Part shown: one piece after another, positions 41,709 through 51,933 of the stretch
Position numbering within the stretch: the stretch's first letter is position 1
Layout of the letters: each line of letters opens with the position of its first letter
Source of the DNA: Macrolepiota albuminosa
Taxonomy: Eukaryota; Basidiomycota; Agaricomycetes; Agaricales; Agaricaceae
Assembly: GCA_027475525.1 (NCBI GenBank)
Contig: JAMWFC010000084.1
Location: forward strand, 298,258 to 362,257
Reading direction: 5' to 3'
DNA length: 64,000 bases
The notes under the pieces: model-generated
Database searches by the model: none
Seen by the model: only the letters and a program-made list of their open reading frames with translations
What the model was told of the DNA's origin: nothing
Position numbers and translations under genes: made by a program

Positions 41709-41803
41709 TGAAGTGCCCTGCCTTAGGTGTCTTAGGGTACTTACTGTCAACACAAATAATCCCCCTAAAGTCCCATCAAGAAGCATGAAGTGCCCTGCCT
41801 TAG
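41650..41803. repeat. 77-bp tandem duplication, probable assembly join
   Basis: Repeats GTGTCTTAGGGTACTTACTG through the right arm of the inverted repeat. Confidence 0.9.
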
Positions 41804-43257
41804 GTGTCATGTGTACGAGTTGTTGCTATCACCATGAAACTTGTGGCGCTACCATGGACAAGCTCAACAACGAGCGAGAAGCCCTGGAAGTAGAGGCGAT
41901 ATAAATGTCCCTCTTACCTTGCCAGTGCGAATGATACTTACATGATCATACAGAGGCTTGTTGCATCAACATATTCATATTGGAGACGCAGAAGACCCAG
42001 AGTATAAGTACGAAGAGATTTCAAAGGTGACGATAGGAGTCGTAGGGAGTCCTCACCATGGACGTCGGACTTCCTTGGGTATAAAAGATGTTGGACATGC
42101 CTTCAGTGAGCTGACAGAATAAAGAGTCTGATGTGGTATGGAGCAATGAGAAAGATGGGCGACGGAATCGGTAGGCTACACCGAGTCAGTAAATGTACGC
42201 TAACACATAATATAATTTTTGTTGTATCTAGCCTGAATGTATATCTAAAAACTTGGGAGCTCTTACTAGCCCCCATACCATGGAATATATTATATATGAA
42301 CCTCTCAACGATTCTTCATTGGAAGTGAACAGATAATCTACAACTTATTCCTCAACCATGTAGCAAATTCACCGAGACGATCACAATTCCCTCTGGCTTG
42401 CTATTATCCTTACTCTCATCGTCATGTTCTTTTGAGGTATCTGGATTCGTAATTGGAGCTATCGACGAGTACAACATCAGTAGAGGATCAAAGTGTACAT
42501 GTAGTAATCGGCAGAACATATTCTCATGTATAGAAGACCGAGGGTATATTGTAAGTAACTGTCTCTCTCTCTATATATATGAGTGTTTGTATAACAGATT
42601 CGTTGAAAAAACGGGTGAAAGGATTAAGGGATGTGAATGGAAGAGCGAAATAATGCACATAAAGTAATGGGTTCCAATACGAAGAGCAGCGAGTCACGAA
42701 ATTAGCAATCTCAACGTTGTTTGTAGTGTCACACAACGCCCCGGCGTTATTATTGACGTTTTCCATCAATTGCACTGTTCGGCAGAAAGCAGTTATGTGG
42801 CGTTGACATCCACTCTGATGGAAAGACGTGAAAGAAGACAATCAGAAAAATGCCTTGCATCTCGGTACGTCTCTTCTACATCTCAAATGCTGACAGAGTT
42901 GTCAGGACCGCATTGCAGGACATTACCCTATTCGCTTCGTTAATCACGATACTGTGGCTGGTGAAGAACACCTGGCATTCCGTCGCTCCAGTGCAGCGCC
43001 TATATCAGCACTTGTTGGCTGACAGATGCATGAAAATCGGCATGACGGAGAACAGTAGTTTAACAGAGTGCACATTTGAAGAGATGTCGAGAGGATACAG
43101 CAGTGGACCTCGAACCATCGAGCTCGAGATTCACTAACTTTGTGTCCAAGCAGAGACTTCTGCAAGAGAGGCTGATACTCAGCGGATTACGATTGCTCGT
43201 AAATTAGAATTACAGAGTACTTAGCAGAAAAGCAGGAAAATACTACGACCTCTAGGT
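41804..43257. other. Long stretch without a recognised gene
   Basis: Short frames only. A 95-codon frame at 42,850-43,137 and an 89-codon frame at 42,398-42,667 show no recognisable motif or consistent splice structure. A small unannotated gene cannot be excluded. Confidence 0.4.
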
Positions 43258-45217
43258 CTAAGTCAAGTCAGCGATCGGAAGCCTGGTATTATCACTGAGG
43301 GCTTCTTGGACCAAACTCTTCTTCTCGGCTGCGATACGGTTCTCGATCATCTGTGGATTCTCGACTTCCATGACGGTGTCAACCCAGGCAAGGGCCCATG
43401 CCCCATTACCTGTTTTTGTCCCACCTAACATGGCTCTCTTCTCACCCGAATCAGGCAGAAGTTCCCAGCGACTCCGCGTGGATTGTGTGTCATTCCGGTC
43501 TGCAGATTATTGTGAGCGTTGATCGACCGAAACTGTAGGAGGACATACATATCACCAAACCAGTGTGAGGCTCGTAAATCCCGAGTGGTGGCTCTTCTGC
43601 AGCAACTCGTCGACGCTTGGCATTATCCTTAGCCTTGGAAGCCACCCGACCCTCTGCAAGGACACCATCATCGTCATCCTCGCCTTCCTCTTCCTCTTCC
43701 TCCTCACCTTCTTCGTCATGCTCCGCGCCTTTCCGCTTCAGCTGATTCTCCTGGTCACCAACTATAGTCGGCTGTTCTTCTCCAGCCCCAGTAACCGACG
43801 GTTCCTCTATACCTCCACCAATTTTCAGCCCTTCTTTCCTCCACTTGGCCCACTCCTCTCCAGCCTCCAAAACACGCTGTGCCATCATAAACATCCAATT
43901 CTCCTCATCCACACCGTCACGCGACAAAAGACTCTTCCTCACGGCGTTCAGTGGACCATCGCTGTACGGACCCCACCCACTACTCCCAAATATCGTCGTT
44001 GGCCCGCCGGCACGATATATTCCGCCACCGACGCGATCTCCTTTGCCCGCGGCGGTGCCAGCAGAGGCGACAGCTAGGGATGAAACCTCGTTGCTGTGAC
44101 TGGCGGCATTGGGGTCTGGAAGTTCTCCGACGGGGTCACCAGGTTTGAGGCCGAATGCTGCGATATCTTCTGTGACCTTTTCCTCGTAGTAGTCGTCAGT
44201 CACCCATCTGCCATCTAATACAGATGGGATTGAGAATGACCGCCAATGAGATAAAAATTGACCTACCGATAACCATCTTGCTCCCGTGGAGCTTGAAGGC
44301 GCTCCGTGCGGTGATGAGGGTGACACTACGCGTGCGTAAATGAGAGCCTAGTTTGCCTTGAGAGATCAGATAGTCTTTCTCCGGTTGAGTGGCGTTCAAC
44401 TTGAACGCGAGTGGATTGCGTCGGAAGTAGTACAATGAATCACGGAAACCTGAGGTTCGAGCAGCATCGATAGCTAACATGTAGTGACGCGTGGGATGTC
44501 TGTTGGGGAGGATGAAAGTAGCAGCTTTGAACTTTCGACCTAGGCCGGACAGATTTTAGTAAAAGCAGGAAAAGATAGTAAAAGACGACGCATACCTCCT
44601 AGAAGAACACCAGAAGGGTCAATTTTCTCGTTTCCTTTAGGATCCTCATCGGTGATAAACTCGTCGCCGTCGATGATGTAGACTTTGCCCTGTATTTTGC
44701 GGAAAGGCTTCCCGCCACCTAAGGGCTCCTCCTTCACGATCTCCTCTGCCTCTGCCTCTACATCTGCCTCTGCATCTCCAGTTTCAGAGTCGGCAATCTC
44801 TGCCTCCGCCTCTGCTTCAGCATCTCCCTCCTCGTCGCCTCTCTTCGGTAACCGTATTGTCAAACCACCCTTTCCTCTTGGTCTTCCTCGCGCCCTGCCC
44901 CGCCCACGCGCCCTTGGAGTACCAGAGGCAGCGGCTGTACTTCTTCCACGACCTTGACCACGCGGACGCCCTCTTGGTCGTGGAGTTCCAACACGACTAC
45001 CTGTGCCTTCTTCATCGCCAGTCTGGATATCCGCGGGGTCCACGTCCATCGCGTATTCATCTAGGTCCTCATCGTTTTCTGGGGGCGGTGGTGGTGGAGC
45101 TATCAAACGCGACGAGGTTCCTGGAATGGTCACTGTTGGACCTGGCGTTGGTTGTGGTGGTGCAGATTGAGGCATCCGTGGTTTAATTACAATTTTGGGT
45201 ACTTCCAACGATTTCAT
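43258..45217 (-). CDS. RSC7: Chromatin-remodelling complex subunit Rsc7/Swp82 (Npl6)
   Basis: Four exons: 45,217-44,596, 44,539-44,267, 44,214-43,561 and 43,499-43,258, giving 596 residues in consistent phase with introns of 56, 52 and 61 nt. The N-terminus is Pro-rich with an Arg/Gly/Pro (RGRPRG, AT-hook-like) region at about residues 80-125 and an acidic stretch. The family core starts at KVYIIDGDEFITDEDPKG, then LPNRHPTRHYMLAIDAARTSG, RDSLYYFRRNPLAFKLNAT, GKLGSHLRTRSVTLI and GRWVTDDYYEEKV (residues about 175-310), diagnostic of the Rsc7/Swp82 family. The C-terminal half is acidic, then EPHT and TQSTRSRWELLP. It is a subunit of RSC/SWI-SNF type nucleosome remodellers in the nucleus. It is divergent with the acyltransferase gene, sharing a promoter region of 277 bp. 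Confidence 0.93.
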
Positions 45218-45494
45218 GGAGACTTTTCAAAGATGTGTCGTGGGATTGATATTACCTATTGCAAATGGGGATGTTAAAAATATTTATTTGTTCTTCTCGC
45301 TACGCCCTCGGCGATACGCTCGTCACTTGTACTACTTGTACTAAGAAAACTCCCGAGCGTCATTCCTTTCAAACCGAGATTTGTCTTTTATACATCAACA
45401 ATCTTAGTCCTTGAACAATCCACAGATTGATGTATCTTCAATGGAACACACGAACTAATTTGTGAGCTTAATTGATTGGTTAAAACCCGGTCCG
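45218..45494. promoter_or_regulatory. Divergent intergenic promoter region
   Basis: The 277 bp between the Rsc7 start on the minus strand and the acyltransferase start on the plus strand. I see no strong TATA box on either side. Confidence 0.4.
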
Positions 45495-47294
45495 ATGTCT
45501 GCGGGCCATATACATACTTTCACCAAAACCACGATGACACCAGGATGGAAAGCAACAACACCTGACCGAATCGAGCGCCCTTTGGGAGACAGCGAACTTG
45601 CATTCTTCCCTGCCTCTAAGGACGGCATAGGTGACATGTGCGTTCTGCAGGTATCTTGTATCATCTTGAAGAGTAATACAAACAACTCGTCGCCATAATT
45701 AGGTTCTTGCATCTCGCTTTCCAGGCCCCTGCAGCCCAACTTCGTCCCACAAGGGTTGCAATTGCCTGGGCTGTTTTGCGAAATCGCCATCCATTGCTTA
45801 CTTGTCGGGTCACTGAAGGAGAAACTCCATGTTTCTCGTATGTTTTCGGTTATAGGTTCACAAGTTTGAATACGCTCATGTTACTTGTAGCTTTCTTCCG
45901 CCTGAAAGCACTCAGGCTGCCCTCGAGGAAGCCAAGGGCGTATTGTACTTCCGTCACCAATCGAAGGAAGGTGCGGTCACGACCCCATCTCCTGTCTAAT
46001 TCCTCAAGCAGCTCGATGTTCAGAACTCATATCCAGCTACATGAATGGTCCACGGACTCTCTCGAATACGGATCTTTCGTATCTTGTAGTATCCTCAACG
46101 GGATCATACGACGATGATTCATCTGAAAAACACGATTATGACCTCCTCATGTGTGCACCTCACTTCACAGGTGATGGAACGTCTCTACATCAGTGCACAC
46201 ATGACTTGCTCGAACTTCTCGCATCCACAAATTCTGATGAAGATATGTTGGCTTCCATAGATCTCTCCCAACCATGGGTCAGTATTGAATTAAGTTTTGA
46301 AGGTGGTGACCTGTATCCATGATGTCTTTACAGATCAATAGACTTCCGCCTGCTTTTGAGTCACGTTGTACTGTTCCCAGAGATAAATTTGCAAGAGGAG
46401 TTGCGAAGGTTAACTTTTTGTTGACAAAGGAGAAGGAAATCGGTGGACATCGATTAGTGCGACTCCAACGCGCTCCTCAAAGGACAGTTTTCCTCGAACG
46501 CGTCTTTGACGTCACTCAGACAAAGACCATATTGAGGAGGTGTAAAGAAAACGGAGTCACAATAAACCATGCAATGGAGGCTCTATCTGGCGTTGCGTGG
46601 GCCAGGGTCGTCAACGCGTCTGACAAACACAGCAAGGATGCTTTCAAGGATCCAGTGTTCGTCACATTTCTTTATTCAGAGCTCAACCATTCTCACGGAT
46701 GCACCATATAGCATGATATACACTGCCATCAACGTACGCCCGCACCTGGTGCCTTCACCCTCACCGGACCCAACATATTGGTTCCTTGCCCTCACATATT
46801 TCAACTTGGTATTCCCATCATTTCCTCCCTCTTCTCAGCGCGCTTTCTGGCTTCGCGCAAAAAGTGCCAAGGCTCAAACTCACGCCGTAGTGCATTCACC
46901 CCTTCTAGTACATCGTACACTTGAAATGGCTAGCGAGCGCGCCGCCAGGGCCCGGAATGAACCCCAGCCAAAAATCGATGTCTCAAAGTTGCTCAACACG
47001 ACGACAGGGAGCTTACTTCCCGGTCCTGCACCGAGTGCTGCCCTGCTTGGTTTGTCACTTATCGGAAATCTGGATGCGACGTACGATCGGCGTGCATACC
47101 CTGCATTTTACCTGAAAGATGTTACCACGGCGAGCCGGCAGAAGGCTGGTGGGATATTGCTACTGGTACACACTTTTGGAGGACAGCTTTGGCTGCAGCT
47201 TTTCTATGACATAGAAGGCTTCGGGAGTGAGGGAGAAGTAGAACGATTTTGGACTGAGCTAGGAAATGGCGTGGAAGAATTTTTGGCCTTGTAA
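45495..47294 (+). CDS. CoA-dependent acyltransferase / condensation-domain-like enzyme
   Basis: Six exons: 45,495-45,650, 45,725-45,837, 45,891-45,970, 46,024-46,277, 46,334-46,606 and 46,680-47,294, giving 496 residues, every junction in phase. The fifth intron has a weak donor (GTCGTC) and is the least certain. The N-terminal part (RPLGDSELAFFPASKDG, then APAAQLRPTRVAIAWAVLRNRHPLL) and the motif CAPHFTGDGTSLHQ at residue about 160 fit the HxxxD catalytic motif of chloramphenicol-acetyltransferase-like and NRPS condensation-like folds. A second conserved region is LPPAFESR, and INHAMEALSGVAWAR precedes MIYTAINVRPHL. It probably moves an acyl group from CoA to an alcohol or amine, substrate unknown. 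No PKS or NRPS neighbour is directly adjacent. Confidence 0.75.
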
Positions 47295-47722
47295 AGATGT
47301 GTTAGTACGAACAGATGCTGCAAAATCCAAGTCCCTAAGCAAGAGTTTGAGCATGTCTACTTTCATCCTCTCCATTAAAGTCAAGGAGAAAGATTCTCCA
47401 ATGATACGTACAATTGTGATGTCTACGCTTGTCAATGTGAAAAGTTGGACATGGACTTGCCGGTGGTTGGCAGAAGTATGATTGACACCACCTCTGCAAG
47501 CATCTTGTTCGAGCAAACTGTTCCTCCCTCCTCTAAGTTCTGTCAGGTTGTTCGTCGCCACACCATTCCGATTTATCGTCACAGTGAGCTTCAATTTAAA
47601 GATGATAGTACATCAAGTCTTGTGTTGAGATTCGTCAGGAACAAGACAGGATTTCATTCCAATTACATTGAATATAGACAGAAATTTTGATGCTACATTA
47701 TGTCAGGGGCAGCATCTCAAAA
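47295..47722. other. Intergenic, with copied flank of the tandem genes
   Basis: No gene. From 47,634 the sequence matches 49,020 onward and is the 3' flank included in the tandem duplication. Confidence 0.6.
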
Positions 47723-48792
47723 TCAACTGGAACGAGTCTTCAAATACGTTTCAAAATCAATTATGCCTAAGGGAGGCTCGGCAACTGCGTCCGGATGGTA
47801 TTTCTTCCAGTTGGAATGAATACGTCGCCAGTGTTTGACAGACTCGTTCCACATCTCTTGTTCAGTATTGACCCTGGGCCAATGATTGTTGACTCGCTCA
47901 AAGAGATCGGCCGCCGAAGTTACATTCATGCAGATAATTGTTGTTCTGTGGAATTCAAATGTACCTATCACGAGAGATAAAGTAAACATCAATGCCTGAA
48001 TCGTGACTGGGGATATCACACATACTGGGAATGCAGTAGTTGATGTCCTTGAGGAATAACCACAACTCACAACACTTTACACTTTTAGGACCCAACGGTC
48101 GCATAAGCTCTTCTTCTTTCGCAGGCAGTACCTCTCGTGTCAGCTTTTCGACTTTATTCCATGCCAGACAGTAATGAGGTTCTGCTGCTGTAAAGTCTAT
48201 GAGGAAGGGTGTTCCTTTGAGATCTAAGATGTGAGAAGCGTTCAGTTCATCATGCTCAAGCCCTATCCTAGGCGAATGCAGGCTGAAGAGAATATCCAGA
48301 GTGTCATTTCTGCATTAAAAGGATCTGTTCAAGCACTTTCCATGTATATAATTCTAACTCTTACCTGAAACGTTTGATACCATACTCGCCACCACGATAA
48401 TCTTCCAGCTCTGATAGATGAGAGACTGCAGGTTCTCCACAGTATTGAAGAACAATGCATGCACAAGACAGTTCATCCAGCTTCGAAGTCTCGTGCACGT
48501 AGAAACCATAAAACTTTGGCACTTGAACACCCCAGAGTGGCTTTAAATGGTCAACATAAATCTGGGACTCGTATCTGAGACGAGGGATAGCAATTTCTTC
48601 TTCATCTTCATAGGTGAATTTGACAATGACGTCTTGTCCAGACGTTTTCGCCCTAAAGAAATAGTGGTTGTTCTCGGTCACCTTGAGAAAGGTGACGTCT
48701 GTCAAGGTGACCCGGTAGTCGTCATTGACTGCGCCTATGCGAAGAAGTCGATGGATTTGGCTTGCGTCTGGAACCTTGAGGCTGAGAAACAT
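47723..48792 (-). CDS. Kinase-like fold protein, tandem copy A (probable pseudokinase)
   Basis: Exons 48,792-48,365, 48,309-48,026 and 47,964-47,723 encode 317 residues, with introns of 55 and 61 nt. Kinase-fold features: FFRAKTSGQDVIVKFTYEDEE with a Lys in the position of the ATP-binding lysine, hinge-like CACIVLQYCGEP, IGLEHDELNASHIL and PFLIDFTAAEPH. Relative to H-x-D-x4-N and DFG, the catalytic Asp is Glu, the Asn is His and DFG is DFT, so phosphotransfer is unlikely without confirmation. A C-terminal extension (SAADLFERVNNHWPRVNTEQ, RIHSNWKKYHPDAV) is shared with copy B. It belongs to a lineage-specific expanded kinase-like family in agaricomycetes, by resemblance only. Role unknown. Confidence 0.75.
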
Positions 48793-49105
48793 TTTCACTA
48801 TTGAACCCCAAGGCAATTGTGAAAGTCAAAAGTTGAAGCTTATATTCAGTGTAGAACGCTCAAAATAGGCATGTCGGAACCCCAAAATTCGGGACTTTAT
48901 CACCTCATGTATTTTTCTTAAAACTCTCGAAAAATGCTTATATTTGGTGGGCTGTTGAGCTATCTGAGCAGAATTCTGATATCTTAACGTTGAATTTTTT
49001 TCGACACTAGCAACACGTCAGGAACAAGACAGGATTTCATTCCAAATACATTGAATATAAACAGAAATTTTGATGCTACATTATGTCAGGGGCAGCATCT
49101 CGAAA
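48793..49105. other. Intergenic spacer between tandem copies
   Basis: Holds the promoter of copy A and, from about 49,017, the duplicated 3' flank of copy B. The junction of the duplication lies near 49,015. Confidence 0.55.
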
Positions 49106-50163
49106 TCAACTGGAACGAGTCTTCAAATACGTTTCAAAATCAATTATGCCCAAGGGAGGCTCGGCAACTGCGTTCGGATGGTATTTCTTCCAGTTGGAAT
49201 GAATACGTCGCCAGTGTTTGACAGACTCGTTCCACATCTCTTGTTCAGTATTGACCCTGGGCCAATGATTGTTGACTCGCTCAAAGAGATCGGCCGCCGA
49301 AGTTACATTCATGCAGACAATCGTTGTTCTGTGAAAGTCAAATGCACCTATCACGAGAGATAAAGTAAACATCAACGCCTGAATCATGACTGGGGATATC
49401 ACACATACTGGGAATGCAGTAGTCGATGGACTCGAGAAATACCCACAACTCATAACACTTTACACTTTTAGGACCCAGCGGTAGCAAAATCTCTCCTTCT
49501 TTTGCAGGCAGTACCTCTCGTGTCAGCTTTTCGACTTTATTCCATGCCAGACAGTGATGAGGTTCTGCTGTTGTAAAGTCTATGAGGAAGGGTGTTCCTT
49601 TGAGATCTAAGATGTGAGAAGCGTTCAGCTCATCATGCTCAAGCCCTATATCAGGCGAATGCAGGCGGAAGACAATATCCATGGTGTCATTTCTGCGTTA
49701 AAATGGTTGATTCAGGCACTTGACACGTATATTATTCTAACTCTTACCTGAAACGTTTGGTACCACGATAATCCTCCAGCTCTGATAGATCAGAGACTGC
49801 AGGTTCTCCACAGTATTGAAGAACAATGCATGCACAAGACAGTTCATCCAGCTTCGAAGTCTCGTGCACGTAGAAACCATAAAACTTTGGCACTTGAACA
49901 CCCCAGAGTGGCTTCAAACGGTCGACATAAATCTGGGACTCGTATCTGAGACGAGGAATAGCAATTTCTTCTTCATCTTCATAGGTAAACTTGACAATGA
50001 CGTCTTGTTCAGACGTTTTCGCCCTAAAAAAATGGTGATTGTTCTCAGTGACCTTGAGAAAGGTGACGTCTGTCAAGGTGACCCGGTAGTCATCATTGAC
50101 TGCGCCTATGCGAAGAAGTCGATGGATTTGGCTTGCGTCTGGAACCTTGAAGCTGAGAACCAT
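49106..50163 (-). CDS. Kinase-like fold protein, tandem copy B (probable pseudokinase)
   Basis: Exons 50,163-49,748, 49,692-49,409 and 49,347-49,106 encode 313 residues with the same intron positions as copy A. It differs from A by a four-residue shorter segment (EDYRG-TKRF) before the first intron and scattered substitutions, among them PDIGLEHDELNASHIL for PRIGLEHDELNASHIL. The same altered catalytic residues are present, so they predate the duplication. Both copies remain fully open, which suggests the protein is still under selection. Confidence 0.75.
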
Positions 50164-50682
50164 TTTCACAATCGTAATTGTTGGGAAAAGCCGAAAGTTG
50201 AAGCTTACATGTTTCATATAAACAATGTCGGCAGAATCCGAAGTTGTGAGAATTATTCTAATTGTTATCACTACGAATCAAGGAAAGTTGTTTTTATTGT
50301 TAAAATGAGTAGTCACTCCCTCCAGACAATGCATCTACCCTTACAAGCAGCGATTTCAATTATTCTCTTGCTTTGTTTGATGTATCTTTGGCTACCTTGT
50401 TATCGAACAATGCAAGCTTACCACGGCAAATTTTCTAGAAAAGAACAAGAACAATCGGAGCTGTAAGTCGATTTATGAAGTGGAACAATATTAAATCAAA
50501 TTTGAGTACTAGGGGCAGTGTGGCACAATCGATAAAATGAGAACAAATAGATACCTTTTATTGCGATGCTATACATAAAGAGCCCAGACCAAATGCATAG
50601 TGTCCCACAATAACCTTCTCAGACTATCGCACCCTCTCCTTGCACAAGTTTCTTTTCATTATCTTGCTGCCCAAACTTGACT
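50164..50682. other. Intergenic, no recognised gene
   Basis: Contains the promoter of copy B and, on the other strand, that of the nuclease-fold gene. I see nothing else. Confidence 0.5.
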
Positions 50683-51933
50683 ATGGCTGCAAACATGCAG
50701 GGGTTGGACCAAGCTCTGACGCGATTGCTCATAGATGTCATGAAAGAACCGATCCTCTATTTTCCAAAACTATTTGCCAAGAGCTCTAAGACTACTGATG
50801 TATTCGCTTCTAAGGCAAGAGGAACAAGGAAAGGCTTGGCTGTCATTGAGTCTAAGCTAACCCACATTGTACCATGCCTAGATCTTGTGCAGCAGTTGAC
50901 GCCTGAATTGACCGATGCTCTTCGCAATGTCTGGATCCAGCCTGGAGACAGATTATCAGTACGTGTGTATCCAAAATACACCGTGGTCCCATTGACTCGT
51001 GCCGTCCATTCCGAGAAAGATTCTGAGGATATTTTTTTAAGCCTCTATTTACAACCTGCACTATCTCTTCTTGGCTTTTTGAAAGCAAAAGAAAAGCTTC
51101 GGGAGGAAACTTCTTCGAGGACATACACAAACGATGAAATCATGGACTACAAGGAACTGCGAGACTTTGATTTCAAATTATACGCAGCCTCAGTCAGCGG
51201 TGCAGCTCACATTGCTGACCTCGGGGTCTATGAATTATGTTCTGAAGTAAAATCAGATCTCTACCTTCCCATAGAGATCAAAACCCCAGTAGCATTTCCG
51301 AGGCGTCTCCTCAGTTATGTCTCTCCTCGGATCTGTCCTGCCACTGATAGCACACCAGTGTATTGTACCATGGAGGAAGCAGATATGAAGAAGATTAGGG
51401 GTTGGGCTGTCCAATTCATCTGGCCTGAAGACGATCAAAACTTTGGTAATGGAGCTTCTGCGAAACACAGTAAAGTCATAAGCCAGGTGCGTAGTCATGT
51501 GGGATTTGTCAAACCCTTTTAACAGCTTGTAGGTCTGGAACCAAATGGTCGCACATAAACAGAAGTTTGCAATCTTAAGCTGTAACGATGTTCACTACTG
51601 CTGCTATAGAAAGGACCTTGTGACTGGTCATCTATATATTTCACCTCCATACTATCCTGAGGATGGACTGATAAATATTGTGACATGGATACTCAAGGCG
51701 GCTGGATTTATCAAAAGAGACATCAACCTTCCTACCGTCTTCGATAGTTGGTGGAAAGAAATCGAAATTGATAAAAAAATGGCACCGGGCGTGAATATGA
51801 TGTGAGTAAGACCATCACTGGTCGTCAAGCTAGCGCTAATGCCAATGCTTTACTTTCGATGATAATCCACAGGACGATACCCGACCAGGCTCTAGAACGT
51901 TACAACAAGCGTAAATCAAAGACCAGGAAATAG
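50683..51933 (+). CDS. Unrecognised protein with a PD-(D/E)XK-like nuclease fold
   Basis: Exons 50,683-51,486, 51,533-51,801 and 51,873-51,933 encode 377 residues. Introns are 46 and 71 nt and phases agree. The N-terminal half is helical (MQGLDQALTRLLIDVMKEP, LAVIESKLTHIVPCLDLVQQL). The middle has GVYELCSEVKSDLYLPIEIKTP, an E-x-K on a beta strand as in PD-(D/E)XK enzymes, followed across the intron by QVWNQMVAHKQKFAILSCND, the Q-x-QM...YGIL-type motif these domains often show. The end is basic (RYNKRKSKTRK). In many fungal proteins this fold precedes a kinase-like domain. Here it is separate but lies next to the two kinase-like genes. Function unknown; the nuclease activity is a guess from the fold. 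Confidence 0.6.

Noticed and set aside
43565..45186. Plus-strand frames of 90-170 codons across the Rsc7 gene
   Set aside because: They are the antisense of acidic and Arg/Gly-rich Rsc7 coding sequence.
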